64,000 nt of DNA from Scopulibacillus darangshiensis (GCF_004341035.1 NZ_SLXK01000024.1:1-64000), one strand, 5' to 3'; counted from the first letter of the stretch, positions 33,884 through 45,860 are shown. Made by a program: numbers and translations. Notes: generated from the sequence alone by a model not told the origin.

Positions 33884-33941
33884 TTGATATTTTTATTCAA
33901 CCATTTTATAATGTAGTTAATAAAATTAATTAATAAAGTAG
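33884..33941 (+). promoter_or_regulatory. galT promoter with candidate ROK operator
   Basis: TTGATA (33884-33889) and TATAAT (33907-33912) with 17-base spacing. The AT-rich GTAGTTAATAAA..TTAATAAAGTAG region (33913-33941) follows the -10 directly and resembles the lacZ operator region. Confidence 0.7.
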
Positions 33942-33972
33942 TTTTATATGTGTTGATCTAAAGGAGGAAAAA

Positions 33973-34947
33973 ATGATGGCAGAATTACGCTACAATCCTT
34001 TGCTGGATGATTGGACAATGGTGGCGGCGGCACGGCAAAAACGTCCTAACATGCCAAAAGATACTTGTCCGTTTTGCCCCGGTTCAGGTAAGGTGCCTGA
34101 TCATTATGATGTGCACCTCTACCATAATGACTTTCCGGTCCTTTCCCCAAATCCTCCAGAACCGGATGATGTCGGCGGCTCGCTTTATCAAACGAAAGAG
34201 GCAAAAGGAAAATGCGAGGTTGTCTTATATTCACCTGACCATAACGCAACCGTACCAGATCTATCAAGGGATCATATGAGCAAACTTTTCGAACTATGGA
34301 CTGATACCTTTGCCAATTTAGAAAAAGACCCTGAACACAAATACATTATGATTTTTGAAAACCGCGGGGAAGAAGTCGGCGTGACGATGCCTCATCCACA
34401 TGGTCAAATCTACGCTTACCCTTTTGTACCATTGAAGATAAGAACAGAGCTTGCAAACACTAAAGCGTACTATGAGAAACACCAAAGGAATATGTTCGAC
34501 GATATCATTGCTGAAGAAAAAAAGTTTGGCAAACGTGTCATTATGGAGAATGATTCTTTTCTTGCATTTATCCCTTTCTTTACTGATTATCCTTTCGGGG
34601 TCCATATTGTCAGTAAAGAAGAAAAATTAGCGATTACTGAATTTACGGATGAAGAAAAACAGGCTTTGGGTGACATGTTGCAGCAAATTGTAGGCGGGAT
34701 GGACTGTATTTACGACCGGCTTTTCCCATATATGATGACAATGCACCAACGTCCGTCGAATAGTGGAGATGTTAGTGATTATTACCGTTTTCATATCGAA
34801 TTTTATCCGCCTCTTCGTGATAAAAACAAGATTAAGTATAATGCTTCTTCAGAAACGGGAGGCTGGGCGGCTGCAAATCCGACAAGGGTTGAAGAAACGG
34901 CGAATATGCTGCGTAAAGCAATGAAAAAGTTTGAACAGGAGGGGTGA
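33973..34947 (+). CDS. galT: Galactose-1-phosphate uridylyltransferase GalT
   Basis: Leloir enzyme exchanging UMP between UDP-glucose and galactose-1-phosphate, 324 residues of the HIT-fold, class I type. The zinc-site CPFCPGSG (about residues 35-42) and the nucleophile motif MPHPHGQIYAYP (about 138-149, central His of HPH) are intact. Class I GalT is shorter here than the class II form of B. subtilis (513 residues), so the cluster does not come from the B. subtilis gal lineage. ATG 33973 (ATG 33976 also possible) after AAAGGAGG. First gene of galT-galK-galE. Confidence 0.95.
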   Translation: MMAELRYNPLLDDWTMVAAARQKRPNMPKDTCPFCPGSGKVPDHYDVHLYHNDFPVLSPNPPEPDDVGGSLYQTKEAKGKCEVVLYSPDHNATVPDLSRDHMSKLFELWTDTFANLEKDPEHKYIMIFENRGEEVGVTMPHPHGQIYAYPFVPLKIRTELANTKAYYEKHQRNMFDDIIAEEKKFGKRVIMENDSFLAFIPFFTDYPFGVHIVSKEEKLAITEFTDEEKQALGDMLQQIVGGMDCIYDRLFPYMMTMHQRPSNSGDVSDYYRFHIEFYPPLRDKNKIKYNASSETGGWAAANPTRVEETANMLRKAMKKFEQEG

Positions 34948-34949
34948 AG

Positions 34950-36137
34950 ATGTTGGGAGTAAAAAAACAGCTTTTAGACGACTTTCGTCATTATTTTCCG
35001 GGAAATAATGACGATATCCGATTATTTTTTGCACCTGGCCGTGTTAATTTAATTGGTGAGCATACTGATTATAATGGCGGTTATGTATTACCAGCAGCAT
35101 TGTCTAAAGGCACATATATGGTATGCCGTGTCAGGCATGATGGGGAGTTTCATTTGAAGAGTGCAAACTTCCCTGATCAAACCGTTCATTTTTCGATAAA
35201 TCAACTGGATTACAAGACCTCTGATGACTGGGGAAATTACCCGAAAGGCATTATAAGTGAATTGAAAAAGGCTGGCACAGAGTTAACGGGTGCCGATATC
35301 TATTATTATGGTGAAATCCCTAACGGTGCGGGCCTATCCTCTTCAGCTTCAATTGGGATGGTCACCGCTTTTGGCTTTTGCCAAGTATGCCAGTTTTCAA
35401 TGTCCCTTATAGATACAGCTCTATTGTGTCAAAGAATGGAGAATCATTATATCGGCGTAAATAGTGGTATCATGGATCAATTTGCTGTCGGGTTCGGCAA
35501 GAAGGATCACGCCATGTTTCTTAACTGCGGGACCCATGAGTTTGATTTAGTTCCTCTTAGGCTAGGAAATTATAAATTAGTGATTACTAACACGAATAAG
35601 AGAAGGGGCCTTGCGGATTCAAAATATAATGAGCGAATAGCTGAATGCCAGAGGGGACTGGCCGCTATTCAAGAGCTTCATCCAGAATACAATACGTTGA
35701 CTGATATCTCGCTAGATGACATTGAAAAGGTCAAAAACAAGCTTGAACCTGTTGTTGAAAAAAGAATGAGACATGTTGCAACAGAAAATGAACGTGTCGT
35801 GGCAGCTGTTAAAGCCTTAGAATCGGATCACCTGGAAGCTTTCGGAAAGCTCATGATTGCTTCACATGAATCATTAAGGAACGATTATGAGGTCACTGGT
35901 CAACATCTGGATATGTTATTTGATATTCAACAAGACTGTAAAGGCTGCATTGGAACACGGATGACTGGGGCAGGGTTTGGCGGCTGTACAGTGAGTATTG
36001 TAAAGGGAGAACAGATTGAATCTTTTAAAGAGCAGGTTACTATGATGTACACAGGAAAATTCGGACTTGAACCAAGCTTCTATATCAGTGAGATTGGTGA
36101 TGGTGTTAAAGAATTTGAAAGGGTGACGGGGAAATGA
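34950..36137 (+). CDS. galK: Galactokinase GalK
   Basis: GHMP-kinase of 395 residues that phosphorylates galactose at C1. Visible motifs: galactose-binding 'GRVNLIGEHTDYNGG' (about 25-39), ATP loop 'PNGAGLSSSASIG' (about 124-136) and 'GTRMTGAGFGGCTVS' (about 333-347). GTG 34944 also in frame; ATG 34950 is better spaced from AGGAGGGG and lies three bases after the galT stop. Overlaps galE by four bases (ATGA), showing coupled translation. Confidence 0.95.
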   Translation: MLGVKKQLLDDFRHYFPGNNDDIRLFFAPGRVNLIGEHTDYNGGYVLPAALSKGTYMVCRVRHDGEFHLKSANFPDQTVHFSINQLDYKTSDDWGNYPKGIISELKKAGTELTGADIYYYGEIPNGAGLSSSASIGMVTAFGFCQVCQFSMSLIDTALLCQRMENHYIGVNSGIMDQFAVGFGKKDHAMFLNCGTHEFDLVPLRLGNYKLVITNTNKRRGLADSKYNERIAECQRGLAAIQELHPEYNTLTDISLDDIEKVKNKLEPVVEKRMRHVATENERVVAAVKALESDHLEAFGKLMIASHESLRNDYEVTGQHLDMLFDIQQDCKGCIGTRMTGAGFGGCTVSIVKGEQIESFKEQVTMMYTGKFGLEPSFYISEIGDGVKEFERVTGK

Positions 36138-37120
36138 CCATTTTAGTTACTGGCGGTGCAGGTTATATAGGGAGCCATACTGTTCTTTATTTGAAGGAGA
36201 AGGGGCTTGATGTTGTCGTTTTGGATAGTCTGCAAAAAGGTCACCGCGAAGCCGTGTTAAATGCACCGCTTTATACAGGCCAATTAAAAGATGAAGCGGT
36301 ATTAGATGAGATTTTCCAAAAACATGCCATTGAAGCGGTCGTTCACTTTGCCGCTGACTCTTTAGTTGGGGAGAGCGTTCAGGATCCGCTAAAGTATTAT
36401 GAAAATAATGTGGGCGGAACGCTTAATCTTTTGGAAAAAATGGTACATTACGGTGTGTTGCGTATTGTCTTTTCGTCTACAGCTGCAGTGTATGGGGAAC
36501 CAGAATCCATTCCGATTCAGGAAACCGATCAAACCGCACCAACCAACCCCTATGGGGAGACAAAGCTTGCCATTGAGAAAATGCTGAAGTGGTCAGATCA
36601 GGCTTATGGTCTTAAATCGGTCTGTTTAAGATACTTTAATGCCGCTGGTGCGGATCCGCAAGCAAAAATTGGTGAAGATCATCAGCCTGAGTCCCATCTG
36701 ATACCGATTGTCCTCCAAGCGGCACTTGGACAGCGGGATAAGATAGCCATTTTCGGGGATGACTATCCGACGGAAGATGGCAGCTGTGTCCGGGACTATA
36801 TTCATGTTATGGACTTGGCGCAGGCCCATTATCTGGCACTTAAGAAGCTTGCTGCCACCAATGAAAGCGGTATTTACAATCTTGGAAGCGGAAAGGGCTT
36901 TTCCGTACAAGAGGTTATCGACACATGCCGGAAGGTTACTGGCAGAGAGATTAAAGCTGACGTATCACCGCGGCGTCCGGGAGATCCTGCAGTACTTATC
37001 GCTTCATCACATCGCGCAGAGGAAAAGCTTGGCTGGAAACCGGAATACACTGAACTTGATGAGATTGTGGCACATGCCTGGCAATGGCACAAACAGTCAC
37101 CGAACGGATATAAAAATTAA
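36134..37120 (+). CDS. galE: UDP-glucose 4-epimerase GalE
   Basis: Extended SDR enzyme of 328 residues interconverting UDP-galactose and UDP-glucose. N-terminal NAD loop VTGGAGYIGSH, 'VHFAADSLVGESV', and the catalytic YxxxK within 'NPYGETKLAIEKML' (about 148-160) are all present. It completes the Leloir set. ATG overlaps the galK stop. Confidence 0.95.
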   Translation: MTILVTGGAGYIGSHTVLYLKEKGLDVVVLDSLQKGHREAVLNAPLYTGQLKDEAVLDEIFQKHAIEAVVHFAADSLVGESVQDPLKYYENNVGGTLNLLEKMVHYGVLRIVFSSTAAVYGEPESIPIQETDQTAPTNPYGETKLAIEKMLKWSDQAYGLKSVCLRYFNAAGADPQAKIGEDHQPESHLIPIVLQAALGQRDKIAIFGDDYPTEDGSCVRDYIHVMDLAQAHYLALKKLAATNESGIYNLGSGKGFSVQEVIDTCRKVTGREIKADVSPRRPGDPAVLIASSHRAEEKLGWKPEYTELDEIVAHAWQWHKQSPNGYKN

Positions 37121-37133
37121 AGAAGGTGCGGCA

Positions 37134-38222
37134 ATGAAACTGGCAAAATTGAGAACATATTTAAAAAAGAACGATTTTGATGGGATTCTGCTGCGGAGGC
37201 GGCAAAACTTCTCTTGGCTGACAGGCGGCCGCTATAACCACATTGTTCAGAGTGTTCCTGAAGGGGTTGCTGATCTTGTCGTTACACAAGACAATGTTTA
37301 CATTGTGACCTCAAAAATGGAAGAACGCCGGATATTAGAAGAGGAATGTCAGACCCTCGGCTTTGACGTTGAGGTCCTATCCGATGATTGGATACGTGAC
37401 CTTACCCCGCTAGTTGAAAAGATTGGGAAGGGCAAAAGAATGGCAACGGATACGCCTTTCAAGGACTGGCTTGCCGTGAATGATGCGCTTATTCCGCTGA
37501 GAACGGTGTTAAATGAAGAAGAAATAAACCGTTACAGAAGCCTTTGTCAAGATACGGCCCGGGCTTTGGAGTCTGTTTGCCGGGAAATCCTTCCAGGTCA
37601 GACAGAGCACGAGATAGCAGCAATGCTTGCGGGAAAAATAATAGAAAAAGGGGTTCATCTTCAAGTTTTGCTTGTGGCAACAGATGAGCGGATCTACAAT
37701 TACCGGCACCCGATTCCGACTGATAAGCGGCTGGAAAAACATGCGATGATTGTGATTTGCGCTGAAAGACATGGACTTGTGGCCAATGCGACACGGTTTG
37801 TCTACTTCGGAGAGCCCCCTGCAGAGCTTATCGAGAATAAAAATAAATTAGCAATGATTGATGCCGTCATGAACGACGCCACAAAACCAGGGAAAAAAAT
37901 ATGTGATGTATTCAAAGCTGGTGTTGCTCAATATGAGAGGGCAGGTTTCCCGGATGACTGGAAGAAGCTCCATCAAGGCGGTTTGACTGGTTATGATTCA
38001 AGGGAAATAATCGCTGTGCCTGAGACGGATGTCATCATTAAAGCCAATCAGGCATTTGCCTGGAACCCGTCATTGCCAGGCATCAAATCAGAAGATACAA
38101 TACTAGCTAAAGAGAATGCTAGTGAATTTTTAACGACAACAGGGGAATGGCCATCCATAGATGTTTGTATTCAAGGGAAAGTGTACAAGAGGCCTGATAT
38201 TCTGTTTCGAAGAATGTTTTAA
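37134..38222 (+). CDS. M24 (creatinase/aminopeptidase-like) protein with degenerate metal site
   Basis: A 362-residue pita-bread-fold protein of the M24 family: N-terminal creatinase domain (1-125) and C-terminal catalytic-type domain. Compared with prolidase/PepP, the five metal ligands are mostly lost: the first Asp position is Cys209 or near, the second is Asn218 in VANATR, the His of HGxGHxxG is Leu284 in HQGGLTG, the first Glu is Asn311 in FAWNPSL; only Glu320 in IKSEDTIL is kept. It should not be a dinuclear metallopeptidase. It lies 13 bases after galE and ahead of a sugar-type symporter, which suggests a role in galactoside metabolism or sensing that I cannot name. ATG 37134 after AGAAGGTG; the longer frame inside galE is a shadow. 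Confidence 0.8.
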   Translation: MKLAKLRTYLKKNDFDGILLRRRQNFSWLTGGRYNHIVQSVPEGVADLVVTQDNVYIVTSKMEERRILEEECQTLGFDVEVLSDDWIRDLTPLVEKIGKGKRMATDTPFKDWLAVNDALIPLRTVLNEEEINRYRSLCQDTARALESVCREILPGQTEHEIAAMLAGKIIEKGVHLQVLLVATDERIYNYRHPIPTDKRLEKHAMIVICAERHGLVANATRFVYFGEPPAELIENKNKLAMIDAVMNDATKPGKKICDVFKAGVAQYERAGFPDDWKKLHQGGLTGYDSREIIAVPETDVIIKANQAFAWNPSLPGIKSEDTILAKENASEFLTTTGEWPSIDVCIQGKVYKRPDILFRRMF

Positions 38223-38255
38223 GAGATTTGACAACGGCTCCAATAACTATTAGTT

Positions 38256-38310
38256 TTGACTATATTAATAAATTTAAGTAATAATCATATATTTTGAAAG
38301 CGGTTATCAA
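38256..38310 (+). promoter_or_regulatory. Possible promoter and cre-like site before the symporter gene
   Basis: TTGACT (38256-38261) and TAATAA (38279-38284), 17-base spacing, followed by TTGAAAGCGGTTATCAA (38294-38310). That palindrome is cre-like but one base longer than the CcpA consensus, so repression by CcpA is only possible. Confidence 0.45.
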
Positions 38311-38335
38311 ATCAAAGTTAAAGGGTGAAAGATTC

Positions 38336-39952
38336 ATGGACAAAACACTATTTAATGCCGGTGCAGTCGATTATATCGTCATCATCGTTTATTTTGCTTT
38401 TGTGATCGGCATTGGTTTTTTCTTGAAAAACCAAATGAAGACAGGCAAAGACTTCTTCCTGTCAGGCAGGTCAATTCCAACTTGGATCACCGGGATCGCT
38501 TTTTTATCAGCGAACTTAGGTGCCTTGGAATTGTTGGGAATGGCGGCACAAGGCGCCGAGTATGGCATGCTGACAACACATTTCTATTTGATCGGTGCGA
38601 TCCCCGCCATGTTGTTCTTGGGCCTTTATATGATGCCATTTTATTATGCATCAAAGATCCGTTCGGTCCCGGAATACTTAAAGCTGCGATATAATGAGGC
38701 TACCCGGGGACTTAATGCCGTCTCGTTTGCGGTCATGACTGTTCTAGTATCAGGAATCAGCCTTTATTCTATGGGTCTTATTTTTAAGGTGCTTATCGGC
38801 TGGTCGCTGACGACGAGTATTCTATTTTCCGCTGTTGTTGTTTTAATCTATGTTGGACTAGGCGGATTAACCTCCTCGATTTATAACGAGGTCGTTCAAT
38901 TCTTCCTAATTTGGCTGGGATTGCTGCCTATACCGATTCTCGGATTGCACGAGTTAGGCGGCTGGGATGGCATGCTTAGCCGTCTGCCTGAGAGCTTCGG
39001 ACATTTGTGGGCAACCACAGGTGATCCAACGCAGAATGCCATGGGTGTCAGCTGGCTAGGCATTACCCTTGGATTAGGATTCGTGCTCGGCTTTGGTTAC
39101 TGGACGACTGACTTTTTGGTCGTTCAAAGGGCGTTCGCCGCAAAAAATTTAAGAGCGGCACAGAACACGCCGATTTTTGCAACTTATTTTAAAATGATTG
39201 TGCCTTTTCTCGTTATCATTCCGGGATTGATTGCTGCAGTATTGTTTCACAATTTGGGCAAGCCGGGAGGGCCGAGTTACAATCTTGCACTTCCGATGCT
39301 GATCCAGCGCTATTATCCGCCAGGTCTGCTTGGACTCGGACTAACAGCTATGCTTGCGAGCTTCATGAGCGGCATGGCGGGTAACATCACGGCATTTACA
39401 TCTATTTTCACATATGATATCTATCAGTCTTATATCAAGAAGGATGGGACTGATAAGCACTATATCTCTGTAGGCCGCTGGGCAATTGTCTTAGGCGTTG
39501 TTGTCAGTATCGGTACGGCTTATATTGCTGCAGACTTTCCAAGTGTCATGGATTACATGCAAACATTGTTCTCTTTCTTTAACGCGCCATTATTTGGTAC
39601 ATTCTTACTCGGCATGTTCTGGAAGCGGACGACACCATGGGCCGGTTTCTGGGGATTACTCTCTGGGGTAGTTGGGGCAATCGTTCTCTATTTCGCGACG
39701 CCCGACAGTGTCTATGCCAGCCCGCAAGCAGGTAACTTCTGGCGTGCCTTTATGGCATGGGGCATTACAATGCTCGTCACCATTGTCGTCAGCTTTATAA
39801 CGAAGCCAAAGCCTAAAGAAGAGCTGAAAGGCCTTGTTCGCGGATTTTCTGACCGGGTGAACTACAAGCATCTCCCATGGTTCAAAAGACCGGGCTATCT
39901 TGCTGCGATTTCATTTGTCATTCTTATTATCTTCAATATCTGGTTCTGGTAA
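38336..39952 (+). CDS. SSS-family sodium:solute symporter
   Basis: A 538-residue membrane protein with thirteen or so helices of the SLC5-type sodium:solute symporter family. 'GRSIPTWITGIAFLSANLGALELLG' (about 52-76) is the characteristic TM1 region of sugar-type members and 'GLGFVLGFGYWTTDFLVVQRAFAAKN' the central motif. Given its place between galE/M24 and lacZ it probably imports galactose, glucose or a galactoside. The long frame starts at 38294, but ATG 38336 follows AAAGGGTGAAAG. A 72-residue membrane protein follows after 15 bases. Confidence 0.88.
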   Translation: MDKTLFNAGAVDYIVIIVYFAFVIGIGFFLKNQMKTGKDFFLSGRSIPTWITGIAFLSANLGALELLGMAAQGAEYGMLTTHFYLIGAIPAMLFLGLYMMPFYYASKIRSVPEYLKLRYNEATRGLNAVSFAVMTVLVSGISLYSMGLIFKVLIGWSLTTSILFSAVVVLIYVGLGGLTSSIYNEVVQFFLIWLGLLPIPILGLHELGGWDGMLSRLPESFGHLWATTGDPTQNAMGVSWLGITLGLGFVLGFGYWTTDFLVVQRAFAAKNLRAAQNTPIFATYFKMIVPFLVIIPGLIAAVLFHNLGKPGGPSYNLALPMLIQRYYPPGLLGLGLTAMLASFMSGMAGNITAFTSIFTYDIYQSYIKKDGTDKHYISVGRWAIVLGVVVSIGTAYIAADFPSVMDYMQTLFSFFNAPLFGTFLLGMFWKRTTPWAGFWGLLSGVVGAIVLYFATPDSVYASPQAGNFWRAFMAWGITMLVTIVVSFITKPKPKEELKGLVRGFSDRVNYKHLPWFKRPGYLAAISFVILIIFNIWFW

Positions 39953-39967
39953 GGAGGAGGTTCAACC

Positions 39968-40186
39968 ATGGAATCTAAGAAAAGAGACTATTTAGACCTC
40001 CGTAAGATTATTGGCTCGCTGCTAACCTTCTACGGGGTCATCATTGCAGGGTACGGCTTATTTGTCAAACCTGATAAAGCGCATTTGCCATTCAATATCA
40101 ATCTGTGGTGGGGGCTTGTCATCCTCATCGTGGGTCTGGCATTTCTCTTCGCATCGCTTCGAAAACTTAAAGTAGACGATGAGTGA
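39968..40186 (+). CDS. 72-residue two-helix membrane protein
   Basis: A small protein with a basic N-terminus (MESKKRDYLDLRK) and two predicted helices (about 14-33 and 46-65), then 'LRKLKVDDE'. No Pfam-like family is recognised by eye. It begins 15 bases after the symporter stop with GGAGGAGG, so it is surely co-translated and may be a symporter partner. Some solute symporters are accompanied by small membrane subunits, and this one would be a plausible candidate. Confidence 0.7.
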   Translation: MESKKRDYLDLRKIIGSLLTFYGVIIAGYGLFVKPDKAHLPFNINLWWGLVILIVGLAFLFASLRKLKVDDE

Positions 40187-40420
40187 GAAATAGTTTAAAA
40201 GCCTCGTATGGGTGTTGGCCTGTACGGGGTTTTTATTTTATGCATTTAAAACACCTTAGAGATTCTCTATTTTTATTATAAACATAGTGCGGTTTCACTT
40301 TTGGAAGAATATCGCAAATACTTAAGATTATTTTCCTAAGCGGCGAGGATGAACTAGTGAGATATGCCTGGTAACAAGTAACTGATTATTATAATTAGTC
40401 TAAAATAAGGGGTGATCTTG
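40187..40420 (+). other. Terminator and intergenic region before lacZ
   Basis: A hairpin (CCTCGTA/TACGGGG, 40201-40237) followed by TTTTTATTTTA ends the symporter transcript. The rest up to the lacZ promoter is AT rich; I see no gene. Confidence 0.7.
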
Positions 40421-43681
<3,261 letters not shown>

Positions 43682-43692
43682 TCTTCACCACC

Positions 43693-43728
43693 AAAAAGAA
43701 CAGGGCATCAGCCCTGTTCTTTTTCTGC
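43693..43728. terminator. Bidirectional terminator of lacZ and yfhD
   Basis: AAAAAGAACAGGGC-ATCA-GCCCTGTTCTTTTT; the yfhD stop codon (43708-43710) lies in the loop. Confidence 0.9.
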
Positions 43729-43848
43729 GCGTTTATCAGCTTGTTCGGCCCGTTCTAATGCTTCTTGATCATCGGTATCTAGTGTTTGTGTGTATTCGAC
43801 ATCCTCATTCTTAGCAATATGGTCCTGCGGTGATCTTTTTCTGTCCAT
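43708..43848 (-). CDS. yfhD: YfhD-like small protein
   Basis: A 46-residue acidic protein, MDRKRSPQDHIAKNEDVEYT then 'DDQEALERAEQADKRA'. The C-terminal half matches the YfhD pattern (VEFSEELADxxDxEAxxRAxAAD). In B. subtilis yfhD and yfhE precede yfhF, as here, though yfhF lies further on. Function unknown. GGAGG lies 13 bases before ATG, a long spacing, in the region overlapping the yfhE stop. Confidence 0.7.
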   Translation of the reverse strand: MDRKRSPQDHIAKNEDVEYTQTLDTDDQEALERAEQADKRAEKEQG

Positions 43849-43866
43849 AATAACGTAGCGTCCTCC

Positions 43867-43986
43867 TTAGGATTTCTTGCTGTTCTGGTAGGCGTTGTCT
43901 GCTCTTTTAAATTCTCTTTGGTAAAGAACGGACTGTGTCTTCCTTAACTTGCCCTGCTTTGTAGCGGAATCACGCTTTGAAGCCAT
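43867..43986 (-). CDS. yfhE: YfhE-like small protein
   Basis: A 39-residue basic peptide, MASKRDSATKQGKLRKTQSV followed by LYQREFKRADNAYQ. The B. subtilis YfhE pattern TQxVLYxREFKxADxA is clear. ATG 43986 after AAAGGAGTGAT. It precedes yfhD on the minus strand; together they keep the yfhD-yfhE pair. Function unknown. Confidence 0.8.
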   Translation of the reverse strand: MASKRDSATKQGKLRKTQSVLYQREFKRADNAYQNSKKS

Positions 43987-44043
43987 GAACTATCACTCCT
44001 TTCAACCTATGGTTTCCAAGGAGCGGGTGATTTAATCACAAAA

Positions 44044-44072
44044 GGATGCCCGGGAAATTCCCCTGGGCATCC
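44044..44072 (-). terminator. Terminator of the GNAT gene
   Basis: GGATGCCC..GGGCATCC hairpin with a T run on the minus strand. Confidence 0.75.
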
Positions 44073-44079
44073 TCATACA

Positions 44080-44640
44080 TTATGCTTCTTTCAATTCGTC
44101 GATTTTGGCTGTATACAGCTGGATTCTTTGCTGGTGCTGCAGATAATGTTCTCTCGTCACAACAAAGAGATGATTTGACGTGCCATTTCCGTTTACTGCA
44201 TTGTATACATCAGGATAAAAATCATCAGCTAATTTAACATAAGGAATTTTTAATGCCGCTTTTTGTGAGCGGAGATTTGTTTTTCGGATTTTCATGAAAA
44301 TGGTTTTGATGTCTCTTTCATAAAACAGCTCGGAAAAGAATGCTTCCTTTGCTTTTTGATTATAGCCCACGCCAAAATAAGGCTTTCCTAGCCAGGTCCC
44401 CAAAAATCCGGCACCATCATCAATATCATATAAGGTAATCGTCCCAATTGGCTGGCTCCACTCATCGATGATCGTCCTTGAAATAACATTGTTCGCCTCC
44501 TCGGCTTCGATAATCTGCTTCGTCTTGAACAGATACTCTTCAGCCGTCGAAGCTTTTTCCCTGACAAAAGGAAATACGTCCGGATCACGCATCAAATCAA
44601 ACAAGGCGCCACATTCATAAAGGTCACGCTTCTTTAACAC
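44080..44640 (-). CDS. GNAT-family N-acetyltransferase, RimJ/RimL-like
   Basis: A 186-residue GNAT-fold protein, with the acceptor-type 'RDPDVFPFVREKASTAEEY' start and the acetyl-CoA loop 'GTWLGKPYFGVGYNQKAKEAFF' (about 80-101), which resembles the usual Q/RxxGxG/A loop in form. N-terminal residues resemble a group of Bacillus acetyltransferases acting on protein N-termini or small molecules; no substrate can be named. GTG start at 44640 with GGAGGT. Confidence 0.75.
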   Translation of the reverse strand: MLKKRDLYECGALFDLMRDPDVFPFVREKASTAEEYLFKTKQIIEAEEANNVISRTIIDEWSQPIGTITLYDIDDGAGFLGTWLGKPYFGVGYNQKAKEAFFSELFYERDIKTIFMKIRKTNLRSQKAALKIPYVKLADDFYPDVYNAVNGNGTSNHLFVVTREHYLQHQQRIQLYTAKIDELKEA

Positions 44641-44692
44641 CTGTCATACCTCCAGATGAGCATTTGAACGCTCGGGTGAATGTCATATCCTT

Positions 44693-44763
44693 TTTACGGG
44701 GTGGGAATCGAACCCACTAGAACCAGAGAAAAACTGGTGGCGCAGCCAATTGCCTTCCCATAT
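44693..44763 (-). ncRNA. tRNA-like sequence (degenerate, UUU anticodon)
   Basis: On the minus strand the 71 bases can fold as a cloverleaf: acceptor ATATGGG/CCCGTAA (six of seven pairs), short D arm GGC..GCC, anticodon arm ACCAG-TTTTTCT-CTGGT, and a canonical T arm GTGGG-TTCGATT-CCCAC. CCA is not encoded and position 37 is C, unusual. It is not a standard tRNA-Lys of this group. Possibilities are a tRNA-like RNA (compare the tRNA-Other reported from B. cereus) or a decaying tRNA gene. The T arm is what first shows it. Confidence 0.55.
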
Positions 44764-44888
44764 GAAATTGGAATTAGTATAGCCGATTTTTTAATAAAAG
44801 AAAATAGGCTATTTTTATTTTTCTCTATAAAAAGTGAATGCAAATTTTGTTAAGGGTGTTATAAACTTATGTCATTTATTTGTAATTT

Positions 44889-45803
44889 TTATTTATCTTT
44901 TTTTAATAGATCCATCAAAGCTTCTTCAAGCTCGGGATACTTAAAGACAAAGCCATTTTCCAGCGCTTTCTCGGGAATGACCTTTTGCCCCTTTAACACA
45001 AGGGTGCTCATTTCCCCTAAAGCAAGGTTTAAGACAAAGGAGGGGACAGGCAGAAAGTGCGGCCTCTTCATCACCCGCCCAATTGTTTTGCCGAACGTTT
45101 TCATCGTAACGGGATGTGGTGCTGTGACGTTGACAGGGCTGTTGACATGTTCGCTCGCAATGACGAAAGCGATCAATCTGATAAGATCTTCAATATGGAC
45201 CCACGACACCCATTGGCTGCCTGAACCCACCGTCCCGCCGGCAAACATTTTATAAGGCAAAATCATCCGCGGCAGCGCGCCATCCTCCCGTCCAAGCACT
45301 AGGCCAAATCGTGTGCAGACAGTTCTAATGCCGAAATGTTCAGCTTTCATCGCTTCATCCTCCCAGCGGTAGACAACATCAGCAAGGAAATCGCCGTTCT
45401 CGTAACTTGCGCTTTCGGTAAATGCCGCGGTTTCTGATGTGCCATAGAATCCGACAGCTGAAGCGTTGATCAAAACGCGGGGTTTAATGGGCATTAGAGA
45501 TATGAGTTCAATGAGTGTTGCTGTCGCCTTTAAACGGCTCTGCATAATGTCTTCCTTCTTCTTATCTGTCCAGCGTCCGCTATTGATGGACGTCCCCGCG
45601 AGATTAACGGCTGCGTCAATCGGCGGAAGCTGATCAAGCGGTGAGCTGCCTTCCTTCAGCCATTGAATGTAATATATGTTGTCCTTTTTATTGGTTTGAA
45701 TCCGCTGTCTTGTTAAAATAAAGACATCATCGCCTTGTTTGGCAAAGTATGCGCACAACGCTTGTCCTACAAACCCGGTACCTCCCGTAATTAAGATATT
45801 CAA
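44889..45803 (-). CDS. yfhF: YfhF, SDR-type nucleotide-sugar-epimerase-like protein
   Basis: A 304-residue extended Rossmann protein of the TIGR01777/SulA-like epimerase group. N-terminal NAD(P) loop ITGGTGFVGQALC, 'AAVNLAGTSINSGRW', 'VLINASAVGFYGT' and 'GSGSQWVSWVHIEDLIRLI' (about 212-230) identify it. Reaction unknown. It is divergently placed from recX, as in B. subtilis (yfhF-recX). ATG 45803 after AAGGAGCGA. Confidence 0.92.
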   Translation of the reverse strand: MNILITGGTGFVGQALCAYFAKQGDDVFILTRQRIQTNKKDNIYYIQWLKEGSSPLDQLPPIDAAVNLAGTSINSGRWTDKKKEDIMQSRLKATATLIELISLMPIKPRVLINASAVGFYGTSETAAFTESASYENGDFLADVVYRWEDEAMKAEHFGIRTVCTRFGLVLGREDGALPRMILPYKMFAGGTVGSGSQWVSWVHIEDLIRLIAFVIASEHVNSPVNVTAPHPVTMKTFGKTIGRVMKRPHFLPVPSFVLNLALGEMSTLVLKGQKVIPEKALENGFVFKYPELEEALMDLLKKDK

Positions 45804-45860
45804 GAGAATCGCTCCTTATTTTTGTAAATAACTATGATATGATGATGAAAAGGTGATCAC

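Noticed and set aside
36759-37133. Upstream extension of the M24 gene frame into galE
   Set aside because: It is out-of-frame galE sequence; the M24 family start with a ribosome-binding site is at 37134.
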